In this document: piece by piece, positions 51,680 to 62,488 of the stretch | How the letters are laid out: the number at the start of each line of letters is the position of its first letter | How positions within the stretch are numbered: position 1 is the stretch's first letter | Assembly (NCBI GenBank): GCA_900323505.1 | Contig: OOIN01000005.1 | Span: 1,302,001-1,366,000, forward strand | Reading direction: 5' to 3' | Origin: Ustilago trichophora | Lineage: Eukaryota; Basidiomycota; Ustilaginomycetes; Ustilaginales; Ustilaginaceae | DNA: 64,000 nt | Notes under the pieces: generated by a model | What the model saw: the letters and a program-made list of their open reading frames with translations, nothing else | Told to the model about the DNA's origin: nothing | Databases searched by the model: none | Position numbers and translations under genes: made by a program

Positions 51680-53644
51680 TTTGAAGCGCCGAAAAGTAGA
51701 AGACGGGGGAGATGCGAAAAAGCTCTAGCACGGCGAAACGTGCTAAGGAGCAAACTTTGACTCGAAGGACGCTTAGAAAAGCACAAGCGGTGAGCGAACC
51801 TAGAAAGAGAGTGTTGCTAGGTTGCTGGGTTGATTGGTGCAAGAAGTGGCGGTGGAGAGTGCTACTTGCGGGTCTCTGCCTGTGCGAAGCCTAAGCCTGC
51901 TGTACGCCGTGCGGACAGGAAGCAGTGATGGCTAGAGCGAGGGTGACGAGCGTCTGAAGGAGGGGAGATTGTTGGATGATGATCGTGGGATGATGAGTTT
52001 GAGTCAACAAGGTCAGGTGTGAAATATATGGGATCTGGCACAAGCGGCTGGGGCTGGCGCTCGGAGACCTCAGAGGGACGGACGGGTGACAACGACGAGG
52101 CAAGTCTCAGTCAGCGCAGAACAGTCGGCGACTGAGGGGTGATAGACACATGCTGTTGATCCGACTCGCCGTAGTGAGAGCGGCAACGTCAAACCGGAAG
52201 CAGTAAAGGGCAAACGAGTTGACAAAGACTAGATGCAGTGGGGCGCAAAGGACAGGACAATGCGGTTGCACAAAGGTCAAAGATTGGCGGCAAAGTAAGA
52301 CAACTGGGCAGCACTTGGAGTCGAAGATGTACGGCAGCAAAGTGGCGGACTTGGATTGCGGAACGGGTGAAACAGATGCACAACAAGTAGCAAAGAGGGC
52401 ATGGTTCGGGGTTTGACAGGCGGATAGCTCTGGAACACGACTCGATGGTCTGGAAGTGATTCGCAAGCGGACAGCTCTAAAATAATGTTACTTTCATGAA
52501 AATAAAAATACTGTATGTTAGCAGGCGCCAAGTGAAGTGGCTGCACAGCAGAGGCCAAATACACGGAAACAGAAAAGCGGCTAGGCGATCCGCATCGGCT
52601 CCAAGGTTTCTGTTTATCACTGAAGCCTGTGTGCCTTTTTGAGAAGATGGACGTCGGAGACCGAATGGTACTGCTTCCAACTCAGCTGTAGATGCTGCTG
52701 ACCTGCTGCCTTACTGCGTGCAAGTATTATCATCCGGAAGCAGGGAGCTAAGCTGAGCTAGAAGAAGGTGCGGGCGCCCTGTCGATCCGTTCAAGTTTGT
52801 ACATTGCAGAACGGTCCAAAGAGCGGCGCTTGAACCATTTAAAGAAAAGGTAGAGTTGGGTACGGGAAGGAAATGAGGCACGATCTTGGTTCTGGACAAA
52901 GCTCGGATAGAGGTTGGAGCGGGCTTAGCTGGGCGTAGACATGATTGAGGCCTGAGAAAAATGAGAGAAGCAACGAAATGCAGGGACGGAGCCTGAAAAG
53001 ATCATGAAGAGGAGGGAGTACTTTGCAAGAGGAAGGAGGCATGCAGAGTTGAGACATGGCTGGCGGAAGGCGGAGTTGAGCGTGAGGCGTATTTTTAACA
53101 GGAGTGAGAATTTGAGGTGACTTTGCTACCACTTTTTTACAAGGCTGGTTGGCAATCTCAATTTTCAAGGAGATTTTTGCTGCAATCATCTCAACTTAGT
53201 TTTCATCTAGACGAGACATTGGGTTAACTAATCTTGCGATACTAGCAGTGCCAAATAGAAGTGCATCAATATACAGCTTGTCAGCTTGTCAAGGGGATCG
53301 CCGGGAGGGAGCGTAGCTTGTAAAGATGATGCAGAGACAAATTCTGGATAGATAGTGCGAGTTAGATGGCTAAGCGATGCCAGACGCGGCGTCTGACAGT
53401 GTGTCGCGACGGAGACCAGACGAGATGGTGCCTGACAGGGAGGTCTGTAGTATCCTTACAAGCAGACAGAGGACAGAGGCATGCGGATTGTTGACAGCTT
53501 TTCGAATGACAGCTCAGCCGATGTGGCCGATTGCACTTCAACAGCGAGCCGACATTGTCCAAGACCGCCGCCATGTTTCGGGCACTCAAGTGGCTGGCCG
53601 TGTGGAAGATGGTAAATGAAAGAAAAAAAAGCAAAAGAAGAAGG

Positions 53645-53697
<53 letters not shown>

Positions 53698-55785
53698 TTA
53701 TTACACAGAGAGCAGGTCAACAAACCTTGAAAAGCCACGCAGAAATGTGTTGGCGGCTAGCGAGACATCTGACAGCCAGATAACACGAAATAAATTCTGA
53801 ATTAAAAGATCCCACACCATCAGCAAAAAGCGGCTGATTACTGTATTTCAAAAAAAAGGAACTGCTCAAACGCCTGCCTTGCGTTGCGTTGCGGCGACTG
53901 CTCTTGTCTCAGTCCGATTTTTGGATTTGCCGTTCCGCATTCGGGCACGTCTCTCCACCAAATTGAGCCCTACTCTTCTCACTCACTCGATTCACCGCCC
54001 ATCGTTATTCGAGTCAAGACTGTACTTCAAACGCTACTGCATTCACAATAATGGGCCCGATACATTGAAGATCATGAAGATGGCTTGATCGGGCACGAGG
54101 ACAATGATAAGCAAATGCGGCAAAGTTCAAGTAAGAACAAAAAACAAAAAAAGAAAAAAGAAAAAAAAGCAACCGCATCAGAAACATGGCTTCTCCATAC
54201 TAGCCATACGAGCTGCGCTGCACAGCACAGACATGTCTCACTTTTAGTACGACTGTTCCCTCCTCGAATCCCCGTTAGCTCTTCGTGCTCCATCGCTCGA
54301 TTTCAACCGGCACCCCTTCGGCCTCGCAAGCTCACTCAGCGTGGTCTTGGAGCAAATATGATGGCCTCAGCCCCTCGCACAAACAATCAATTCCCATCTT
54401 CCGTTCGGGCTCCGCAAGACCGCTGTCTCGCGTCTTGTTTTTTTTAAATAGTCTGAAGGGAGTGGCAACCTGTTGCTGGCGTCAAAACACGTAACTACTC
54501 GAATCGGTTACCAACACTGCAGTCTTTACAGCAAGATGTTCGATGAAACAGCAATTGACTTAGGTGGCTAACTCGCGAGAGATTTATGAGAAGATGGAGA
54601 GAGCTGCAAGACAGGACTCAGGCACCAACAGGCAGGTACATAAACACGACTATTTCTGCAAAGAAGCGTGGTGGGTGCGTGGGCGCTTAAACAAATTGCT
54701 TTTACAATCGGAGCGGAATCTCAAGTTGGTCTAGATCGACTTGACACCTTTCCCGACGCCTCTTTTTGGATTCTTCAAGCCCTGTTTTGGGTATACTCGA
54801 CTGCCATTCTGCCAGCTCTACACAGCATGCGAGCGCCTGACACCTCTGCAGTGCCGCATACGGCATGGCTATGGTCGTCCCTCCCCTTCATCTCTTATTT
54901 AATGTTTCTTTTGTTTAAATCTTTAGTCTCCGCCCCGGTTGTGAGCCACCGCTTCCTGAAAGCAACAACTAATCCCCTTAGCCGCCTTGTTCTACCCTTG
55001 CATTTGTACGAGTGATGTCCATGCTGCCTGTCTTTCGGCGTTCGAATCCCCCCTCTAGCATGTGTTCTGTATGAGCGCAAGTTCCGTTGATCAATCTCAC
55101 CTTTTGCCTTCCGCAAACAGTGTCTCACACAACCGGCCGTGCCCTGAGCTAAAGCACTTGTGGTTGCCGTCGCCGTTCCCGCACTCCTGTATTGCCTGAT
55201 TCGGCTTCAACTTGCTGGGCCCTCCAAACGCCCACCTGCTTCTGTTCAGAAGTCACAGCGCCGCATGCTGCTCGAGAAACCACGCCGCCGCCTCTTTTCT
55301 GCTGCTGCTGGGTCCAGAACAAACCTGTTGTATCCGAACACAAAGTCGTCGCTCTTTTCCAAGTGTTTAGCTTACTGATCAGCAGCCCGTTTTTTTCAGC
55401 TTCCCATATATGTCACAGGGCTTATAGAGAAGATTCAAGGACTACCCCGCAAGCTTCTTGCTCGCTCAACAGCTACCCTTGCCCTCGCTCCGGCTCGCGG
55501 CTTCCAACACCGGTCTGCATCGACTCTCCAAACTACGTTAACACATCTTTCCGTCCACCATCGCCACCCTCATATACCCAACGGGCGACTCAAACGTGCC
55601 TTCACGACACCCCTCGCATACGTCTTGCAAAGCAGCGCGTCAGCCCTTGCACCGCCCCCAGCTCTCACATAGAGTCCCAAGCACGCTTTGATCAGCTCGA
55701 CTCACTTAGGGAGACCATTTTCAGTCTCCAGGAAAACGAACGCCTCCTACGGTTTTATCTGACCAACAGATCGAACCTAGCAAAA
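51680..55785. other. 4.1 kb gene-poor region
   Basis: Between the divergent fusion gene (minus) and GT2 gene (plus). ORFs up to 119 codons on both strands are motif-free. It contains a 37-base A tract at 53645-53681 and an A-rich run near 54135-54168. The 5' ~600 bases upstream of the GT2 start are open in the GT2 frame but read as leader DNA. Confidence 0.5.
53645..53681. repeat. Homopolymer A37
   Basis: Longest homopolymer in the window; followed by another A-rich block to about 53694. Confidence 0.9.
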
Positions 55786-57282
55786 ATGGCAGGATCCAGC
55801 TTCACAAAGATCTTCGGCCAGCTCTCGGCTTGGTACTACGGCTGGACGCCCATGATCATGCTCGTTTGCTATTCGATGCTCTCCTTCTTCTTCTACCTCC
55901 TGATCCCCGCAGGTCTCCACCGAGCACTCTGGTACTCGTTGGTTGCACTTCAGACCTTCACTGCGCTTTCCGTGTCCACAGAAGCCATGCAGAGTATTCG
56001 ACCTTCCATCAACGCCCGAAAGGCATGGCGTCACGCAAAGGTCCACGGCTTCAAGCTTGAAGAAGGCCAGGAATGGCCCATGATCGATGTTGTTCTGGTC
56101 GCCTACCTTCCTAACGAGCAGGAGATCATCATGCGACAGGTCAAGTACGCTCTTCGCGAGCTCAATTACCCTGCCCATCGCATGACCATCAACGTTTGCT
56201 ACAACACTCCCTACCCCATCGAGCCTGTCGAGACCGAGTTGCGCGAATTTGCTAAAGAGCGTACCAACCTTCGCATCGTCAAGGTGCCCAAGTCGACCTC
56301 CAAAGCCGAGAACATCAATCACTTCTTGACGCTCGAGTCCAAGGGAGAGATCATCACGCTGTACGACACCGACCACTACCCCGAGCCCGATGCGCTTCGA
56401 TGGGTCGCAAAGCGCTTCATGCAGGGCGGTGTCGATATCATTCAGGGACGCTGCTGTATCTACAACTACTCCGAGACTTTCATGACTCGCTTGATCGCTT
56501 CCGAGTTCGACCTCATCTACGGTGTCATGCACTCTGGTCGTGCCGAGGTTCAGGGATACGGTTTCTTCGGTGGATCCAACGGTCACTGGAACGCTTCGCT
56601 TCTTCGAACTCTAGGCATGCAAAAGCACATGCTTACCGAAGATATCGACTCATCCATGCGCGCCATTATCTCCGGAGCTCGTATCGAATACGACCTTAAG
56701 GTTCTTTCCTACGAATTGGCACCCGAGACTCTTCCCGCCCTCGTCAAGCAGCGTCTCCGCTGGGCTCAGGGCTGGACTCAGGTCGCTTTCCGACATGCCA
56801 TGCCTTCGATCCGCCGTGGTGCCTACTCTGACAACAATGGTTGGCGCTCGCGTGTCGGTCTCTTCCAGCTCCTCCTCTACCGCGAGTTCTACTTCTACAT
56901 CAACTCGCAGCTCGTCTTCATGCTTGCATCTGGTATCTGCTACAACATCCCTACCCAGGGTCTCAAGCGATACTTTGAGGACTTTGGCGGATACGCTTTG
57001 TCCATGTTTGCCCTGGCTGTCAACTTGATCTGCTTGGGTCTCACCATCTGCATCCAGGCTCGAAACCGCTCGCATTTCACTCGCATGGGCGGTATCTTGC
57101 TCTTTGCCATGTGCACCCCTATCTGGTACTCGGTGACCTCGTTGATGGCCATTTTCTGTCATTTCCGAGAGTTTATCAAGTTCGAAAAGTGGAACCCTAC
57201 CGCTCGTACTTCGGCCAATTCGAAGAACAATACTACCACCAACTCGAGGGCTGCTTCCAACACAAACAGTATCGTCAACTAG
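55786..57282 (+). CDS. GT2 family polysaccharide synthase-like glycosyltransferase
   Basis: 498-residue membrane glycosyltransferase of family 2, like bacterial and fungal cellulose/hyaluronan/chitin-synthase-related enzymes. The start at 55786 (MAGSSFTKIFGQLSAWYYG) is chosen over an ATG 198 codons upstream because that part has no coding character and the leader fits an mRNA 5' end. Two TMs (~24-70) precede the catalytic domain. It shows VVLVAYLPNEQEII, the metal-binding D194-x-D196 in YDTDHYPE, GGSNGHW, the catalytic base LTED at 283-286, and Q322-x-x-R-W326 (QRLRW) followed by AQGW. Four to five TMs follow. This fits the fungal GT2 group to which the growth- and virulence-related ZtGT2/FgGT2 of filamentous pathogens belong; the polymer it makes is unknown. 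Single exon. Confidence 0.9.
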   Translation: MAGSSFTKIFGQLSAWYYGWTPMIMLVCYSMLSFFFYLLIPAGLHRALWYSLVALQTFTALSVSTEAMQSIRPSINARKAWRHAKVHGFKLEEGQEWPMIDVVLVAYLPNEQEIIMRQVKYALRELNYPAHRMTINVCYNTPYPIEPVETELREFAKERTNLRIVKVPKSTSKAENINHFLTLESKGEIITLYDTDHYPEPDALRWVAKRFMQGGVDIIQGRCCIYNYSETFMTRLIASEFDLIYGVMHSGRAEVQGYGFFGGSNGHWNASLLRTLGMQKHMLTEDIDSSMRAIISGARIEYDLKVLSYELAPETLPALVKQRLRWAQGWTQVAFRHAMPSIRRGAYSDNNGWRSRVGLFQLLLYREFYFYINSQLVFMLASGICYNIPTQGLKRYFEDFGGYALSMFALAVNLICLGLTICIQARNRSHFTRMGGILLFAMCTPIWYSVTSLMAIFCHFREFIKFEKWNPTARTSANSKNNTTTNSRAASNTNSIVN

Positions 57283-57515
57283 TTGTACGCTATCTCTTTC
57301 TTTGTTCAGGTTTATTAGCAAGGATCTTTGTTCCGAAATGCATCACAGACATCTCAACATCAGATCAAGGCTTCTTTGTGCAATGCGTGTACTGTCAACC
57401 CTTCCGATTGCGTGCTGCGAAGATTCAGAGTGAGTTTTAGACGAGGTGTTCTTCCGAGTCAGCTTTGGGAGATTGTGTTGGGCGTACCCGTGAGTGTCGT
57501 CGGGAACGCATCAAT

Positions 57516-58616
57516 CTAAGTCTTCTTGACTGGCACCTCGTACTTTTCCATCTCTTGCTCAATCAAGTTGCCCACGTCGGCAATCGCATCTGCCATCCTA
57601 ATGCCCACATCCTCCCACATCTTCTTCTTCTCCACCGCACCACTCGTCCCATCCCTCCAAATCGCTCCTGCATGACCAAACATTTGACCGGGAGGCGTAT
57701 TCAACCCGGCAATAAAGCCCACGATCGGCTTTGTGAATTTCCCTTTGCCATCTCCACCTTTCTGCCTGTACTTGGAGTTTGGATCATTTAGAAGCTCGTA
57801 GACCTCCTCCTCCATCGTACCTCCTATCTCACCTGCCAGGACGATCGCCTGGGTATCCTTGTCCTCCATCAAGAATTGAAGCGCTTCGACAGTCCTCGTT
57901 CCCGGGTAGAAATCGCCCCCAAGTCCCAAGATGTAACTCTGGCCCAACCTTTTCGTCGCATAGGCAGCTTCGTACGACAACGTTCCTGATCGGCTTGCGA
58001 TTCCAACCGGCCCCGGTGCGCAAGTAATCATCGGCGAGATTCCCATCCTGCAACCTCTTGGATTGCAGTACCCCGGGCTATTTGCGCCGACCAACCTCGA
58101 CTTGCTTTGAGAATGCAACATCTCCATGACCCTGAACTGGTCTTTCACGGGCACGCCTTCTGCCACGCTCACAATAAGCGGGATCTCGGCCTGGATTGCC
58201 TCAATAATCGCATCCGCCGCGAGCGCCGGTGGAACAAATACTGATGTTGCATCAACGCGAATTCCCGCATCGAGCAGCTCGCGTACAGAGTTGAAGACAG
58301 GGCGACCGTTGAGATGCTTCGAACCGCCTTTGCCAGGTGAGACACCGCCGACGACGTTGGTGCCCATGTCCAGGGAGATTTGTGTGTGAACAGTGGACGC
58401 TTTCCCTGTGAAGCCTTGAACGATTACGTTGGATTGTGGCCCAGCGGCAAGATTGGAGATCGTATCGGCATAGCTGTTGCGAACAAGGGTGGTAGATAGA
58501 CTACGCCGAGAGATCGAAGAGATGGTGGTCTCAGCGGCTTTGCGTATTGCGGTGCCGCTGATGTTGAGCAGCATCTTGAAGAGGTTCCCAGGAGATCTTG
58601 TAAGGAGACTCTGCAC
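57516..58616 (-). CDS. Succinyl-CoA ligase-like alpha subunit (mitochondrial)
   Basis: 366-residue protein of the ADP/GDP-forming acyl-CoA synthetase alpha family. A presequence of about 45 residues (FKMLLNISGTAIRKAAETT and an Arg/Ser stretch) suggests mitochondria. The CoA-binding fold starts at NVIVQGFTGKASTVHTQ and holds GGVSPGKGGSKHLNG. Where the classical enzyme has P-N-C-P-G and G-G-D-P-F-N-G-T, this one has ANSPGYCNP and GGDFYPGT. The phosphoryl-carrier histidine is kept (His315 in GHAGAIW) together with GEIGG, but GHAGA is followed by WRDGTSGAVEKK, not the usual I-x-G-G-K-G. It looks like a divergent paralogue rather than the citric-acid-cycle enzyme. It is head-to-head with the beta-like gene at 59334, starts 717 bp apart, which suggests joint control. 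A downstream Met at residue 15 could also be the start. Confidence 0.85.
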   Translation of the reverse strand: MQSLLTRSPGNLFKMLLNISGTAIRKAAETTISSISRRSLSTTLVRNSYADTISNLAAGPQSNVIVQGFTGKASTVHTQISLDMGTNVVGGVSPGKGGSKHLNGRPVFNSVRELLDAGIRVDATSVFVPPALAADAIIEAIQAEIPLIVSVAEGVPVKDQFRVMEMLHSQSKSRLVGANSPGYCNPRGCRMGISPMITCAPGPVGIASRSGTLSYEAAYATKRLGQSYILGLGGDFYPGTRTVEALQFLMEDKDTQAIVLAGEIGGTMEEEVYELLNDPNSKYRQKGGDGKGKFTKPIVGFIAGLNTPPGQMFGHAGAIWRDGTSGAVEKKKMWEDVGIRMADAIADVGNLIEQEMEKYEVPVKKT

Positions 58617-59333
58617 AAGGTAGAAAGTTGAAGCTTAGATGGCTGTCCTTCGCGAACGATGATGAGGGCCAAGTGCCTGTCTCCCCTCTAGTAATGCGTG
58701 GTGTATATGGGTCTTGGACGGTCAAAAGTCACCAATTGACCAAAGTGAAGCCGACCTGATGAGATGAAGAAAGGAGAAGAACGCCGACAGCATCCGCATT
58801 GACCCAGCAATATCACGAATGACGACTCCCAAGTGGAGATGGTAGGGATTACTGCAAGTGCGGTCTTTAGCTGGCAAGCTGTTTCATGAGGCGCATTGTT
58901 TGACCGCCTCAAATCGAGTCTTGTGGTGGTACAGGCCATCTGGGATCGGCAACCAAATTTCGGTCAACTCTCGTAAATTCGCATACCCGGCGGAGGGCCA
59001 GTTTTATCCCCGCACAGCAGCATGGTGCGGGGCAAGGTGCAACTCCGCTTTCGTCACGTTTCGTCCATCGTCGTCCGGTTTGGAGGTTCTCAGGTCCTAT
59101 GAATCCTCGTCTTTTTCTCTTGAAAGATATACAGTATAGTTCTTGACAACAGCGCTCCTCGACGGGCTTCAAGACTCTGGGAGTAAATGTGTCGACATAG
59201 GCTGCCAAGCTACACTACTATCCTTCGAGGCTTCGCTATCACCGACAACCTCGATATCAACACCTACTTCAAGCTTGATTACTCCGCATTTGGTCAATAC
59301 TAGCTCCGTATCAACAGGCAGCAACACAGCAAG
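58617..59333. promoter_or_regulatory. Bidirectional promoter of the succinyl-CoA ligase-like pair
   Basis: 717 bp between divergent starts of the two subunit-like genes. A TACAG-like fragment (ATACAGTATAGT) occurs near 59130. No gene or strong repeat. Confidence 0.6.
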
Positions 59334-60701
59334 ATGCTCGTTCGAGCCTCATCCCGAGCTATGATGTCTTCACCACGCTGTGCAGTGCGCAACGTCTTCC
59401 GCCTACCCCTCACAGCCACTCGCGCCCCGTCTGCAATCCGCGACTTTCACCTGGAATCAAAAGACGTCCCCACTTTCCTCTCCAAAGCCGGCGCTAACTT
59501 GCCGTCGTCCATCAACATTGAAGCTTCTGCCCCATCAACCGCTGCTAGCGGAGGCGTCGCGGTGCTCATCTCTGCTGATCGCGATCCGCAGTCGTCTTGG
59601 CCAGGCAGCAGTAAAGAAGAGAAGAGCAAATTCTACGGGCCGTCGGTCCTCTCTGCACCACTGTCCGCCCTGTCTTCCCTCGACAGCACTTACTTCGGCA
59701 AAGGGGGTTTAGGATTGCTCAAACTTCGTCAGACGGACCCGACGAAACTCACACACGCCGGTGTAAGATCCACCACCTCCACCATCCCCACCTCTCAGCT
59801 TGATGAACTTGTGCATGGCCTAGGTGAGGACGCCAAGACAGTCGTCCAAGAGATGTGGAAGCTCTTTGACACCCACGAAGGACTCTGGTTCAGCTTCACC
59901 CTCGTCCCTTCCTCTGATGGCTCTCTGAGCGTCACTGCGCCATACTTGGAGTTCGATGATTTCGCCGTACGCCGTCAGCCGCTTCTCAAGCCCTATTTCG
60001 AATCTCGACCGCGCAATCCAAACACAGCACGTGCAGAAGATGGTGGATTATTCTACGTCAAGCTTTCCGACGTCGATGCTCCGACCCCCACCCAAGCTGA
60101 AGGAAAAGAGCTGCCAGAGGGCAATGTGGGATGCTTCGGCTACGGTGCAGGCAATGCAATGGCAACCATGGACGGGTTGAACAAGGCTGGTGGAAGACCT
60201 GCTAACTTTTTGGACGGCGGAGGTGGAGCCAATAGAGTCAACGCAAAGCTGGCAGTGGAGACGCTGAATCGCGATCCTGCCGTAAAGGCGATCTTTGTCA
60301 ATACCTTTGGAGGTATCACGAGGACTGAGTGAGTATTCCTTCGGCAAAGAACGAAGAAAAGATGAGAGAGAAGGAGAAGGCTGACATGAAAATCTTTTGC
60401 TCTGGTGTGGTGCAAACAGCATCGTCTCACAAGGCATCATCGACGCAGTAAAAGACGACAAGATCACGAAACCTATCGTCGTCAGGATGAAGGGGACAGG
60501 TTCGGAGGACGCTGCAAAGGTGGTAAGTATCATCCCCTCGACAGGCCACGGTTTCAGGTTGGGATAGCTGATTGACTTTTCTCTACGCTGCTCTTCATTG
60601 ATACACAGCTGCAAGGATCAGGGCTGGAATTTGCCTTCCATGACGACTTTAATGCGGCCGCTGCTCATGCTGTCAAGGCTGCTAATCAGGGTCATCTCTA
60701 G
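59334..60701 (+). CDS. Succinyl-CoA ligase-like beta subunit, degenerate ATP-grasp (mitochondrial)
   Basis: 396-residue protein in three exons: 59334-60328, 60420-60522 and 60609-60701. Introns (GTGAGT..ACAG and GTAAGT..ACAG) rejoin FGGITRT|DIVSQG and AKV|LQGSG in frame. The C-terminal half is a good match to beta subunits: GNVGCFGYGAGNAMATMD, GGRPANFLDGGGG, AIFVNTFGGITRTD and PIVVRMKGT. The N-terminal half, which is the ATP-grasp domain in normal beta subunits, is hard to align: the E-x-N-P metal-site motif is replaced by WFSFTLVP, and the D-A-K-x-x-F-D-D strand reads TAPYLEFDD. A presequence (MLVRASSRAMMSSPRCAVRN) suggests mitochondria. It may bind CoA/acyl groups without normal nucleotide use. 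Partner of the alpha-like gene upstream. Convergent with the UCH gene (106 bp between stops). Confidence 0.8.
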
Positions 60702-60806
60702 ATCACACTCTACCCATCGCTTTGTGGAAATGCAACCGATGGAGCTGTTGATTGCGTCTGCGAAAGGTGATGATTTGTATAGATGTTTTGCTGAGACAGC
60801 GGACAC

Positions 60807-61526
60807 TCAGTCAAATGACGGCCCCAAAGCGATGAGATTGAAGTTGACCTCCTCGGGATTGAGCGCCATGTAGTTATCTTTAACAAACTCGACCGTAACC
60901 CCCAACAGATCCTCCTGCGATTCTACCCTCTTTCCCCTGTTCAACGGACCTTTCCGTCCACCGGAGCCATCAAGTTCGATGAGTTCCCCATCCTTACTGC
61001 GTACAAAGCAGACAAAGTGAAGAATCACATTGTCCAGGTCTTCCGGAGCCTCGCTCTGCCCCTGGCTCGCCGTCTGCTCATGTACCGTCTGCAGCTCCTT
61101 GGAATTGACCAAGATTTCTGCGCGCTCGTCGACGTCATTTGTGGAGCGGGCTTTGGCGAAAAGTTTGTCGAGGGGTGAGTTTGGGGTGATGGCGGATGAG
61201 GCAGAGGAGTTGGCGAGTGCGTGAAGCAGGCCGATGGTTCCACATGCGTTGCCGATTGTCTGTTTGAACCAGAGGATGTCCTCAGATGAAGAGGAGGAGG
61301 CGGCAGAATTCTCGGTAGCGCGAAGCTTCTCCATTGCAGGAGTGATGGGGAACAGGAGGAGGACAGCAGCAACGGGTTGAGGCACCATGGCAAGGAGGTC
61401 AGGATCGGTACCGTAGATGTCGTGGAAGGCGTAGGAGGTGGTGTCGAGACCCATGGATGAACACCAGCTGGTGAAGAGCTCTGGGTTGGATTCGAGCGGA
61501 ACCCATTTGGTTTGTGTAGCGGCCAT
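60807..61526 (-). CDS. Ubiquitin C-terminal hydrolase (UCH/peptidase C12)
   Basis: 239-residue deubiquitinating cysteine protease of the UCHL1/UCHL3/Yuh1 family, acting on small adducts at the C-terminus of ubiquitin in cytosol and nucleus. The start MAATQTKWVPLESNPELFT is the expected family opening. The catalytic set is visible: oxyanion Gln89, nucleophile Cys95 in QTIGNACGTIGLLHA, His170 in VILHFVCFV and Asp186 in LIELDGSGGRKGP. The crossover loop that gates substrate size lies around residues 150-165, rich in Gln, Glu and Ser. Total length and spacing fit the family. Single exon. Confidence 0.93.
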   Translation of the reverse strand: MAATQTKWVPLESNPELFTSWCSSMGLDTTSYAFHDIYGTDPDLLAMVPQPVAAVLLLFPITPAMEKLRATENSAASSSSSEDILWFKQTIGNACGTIGLLHALANSSASSAITPNSPLDKLFAKARSTNDVDERAEILVNSKELQTVHEQTASQGQSEAPEDLDNVILHFVCFVRSKDGELIELDGSGGRKGPLNRGKRVESQEDLLGVTVEFVKDNYMALNPEEVNFNLIALGPSFD

Positions 61527-61885
61527 CTTGGATTAAGGACTGTGTTTCAAGATGATGGAGGTGGTTGGGGCAAGGTTGACGCGAGGTCATGAGGAGAAGT
61601 ACTGAAGCATGTTGGGACAGGAGAGCCCAGCAGGTTGGTCGGTGCTGAGCTGCATCAGGGAGTGGAGGCTGAAAATTCCGAGTTGTTAGCACGTAGTATT
61701 GAACAGTTTCCACAAATGGGAATTCGGCCTACAACGTGCGACCCTGTTGCTGTCACAAGTCAACCGCATCGTATGCACATCCCTTTCTTCCTGAAGATAA
61801 CTTACCTGTAGGCAAGCTTTCAAGCTCCAGACATTAGAAGAAACACTCACCTCTGGAGCCATCACCTGACTTAGAGACCGTCGTC
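61527..61885. promoter_or_regulatory. Bidirectional region between UCH and MED10
   Basis: 359 bp between divergent starts. Nothing else recognised. Confidence 0.5.
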
Positions 61886-62488
61886 ATGTCCTCAGCAGGC
61901 GCTCGTCGTCCCCGTCAAATTACGCCAACCTCACCTTCACCCTCGCCAGAACCACAATCAGGCACCGCCAACGGCAACACCAACTCCTCCACTTCCTACG
62001 CTCAGCCGCCAACCACATCTCACTCTCATCCTCCAGCAGCACAGAACCTACCATCAGCATCAGCCCCCGAACCCACAGACCCAAACGAATCCGTCAGGCT
62101 CAACCTCGAGACGCGCGTTCGATCCGTTGTCGACCTTCTTTACCAACTCGCTGTGTGCTCAGCCGACGTGCAAGAGGGATCCCAACACCTCGTCGCCAAT
62201 AAGGTCAACGAATGCATCAAAGCTCTTGCCGCACTCGATGCCACCAAGGACGAGCTGCATAGGGCGCATATGATGGTGCCGCAGGATGTGCTGGAGATGC
62301 TCGACACGGGAAAGAACCCGGATATTCACACGAGGAACTTTGTCAACAGGCTGGCGAGCGAGAATCAGTATAGCTATGGCCAACATAGAGCGGTGGAGAG
62401 TTACAAGAACAGGCTCGATGAGGCATTGGACCGAGCCTTTCCAGAGTTGGGGCAGGGGCAGCGAGGACAGACAGGGACGGAGCAGTAG
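61886..62488 (+). CDS. MED10: Mediator complex subunit 10 (Nut2)
   Basis: 200-residue nuclear protein of the Mediator middle module, linking transcription factors to RNA polymerase II. The first ~70 residues are a disordered Ser/Pro/Thr-rich tail absent from shorter orthologues. The conserved domain then runs from about 75 to 190: RLNLETRVRSVVDLLYQLAV, then helices with LVANKVNECIKALAAL, VPQDVLEMLDTGKNPDIHTR and NRLASENQYSYGQHRAVESY. The phrase P-x-x-V-x-x-x-x-D-x-G-x-N-P-D is the Med10 signature. C-terminus is Gln/Gly-rich. Single exon. Confidence 0.9.
   Translation: MSSAGARRPRQITPTSPSPSPEPQSGTANGNTNSSTSYAQPPTTSHSHPPAAQNLPSASAPEPTDPNESVRLNLETRVRSVVDLLYQLAVCSADVQEGSQHLVANKVNECIKALAALDATKDELHRAHMMVPQDVLEMLDTGKNPDIHTRNFVNRLASENQYSYGQHRAVESYKNRLDEALDRAFPELGQGQRGQTGTEQ

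Noticed and set aside
55020..55070. Possible tRNA B-box (GCGTTCGAATCCCC)
   Set aside because: The bases around it do not pair into a T-stem or acceptor stem and no A-box lies at the right distance.
55192..55785. 198-codon N-terminal extension of the GT2 ORF
   Set aside because: Pro/Ser/Thr-rich leader-like sequence without family similarity; GT2 proteins start close to the first membrane helix at 55786.
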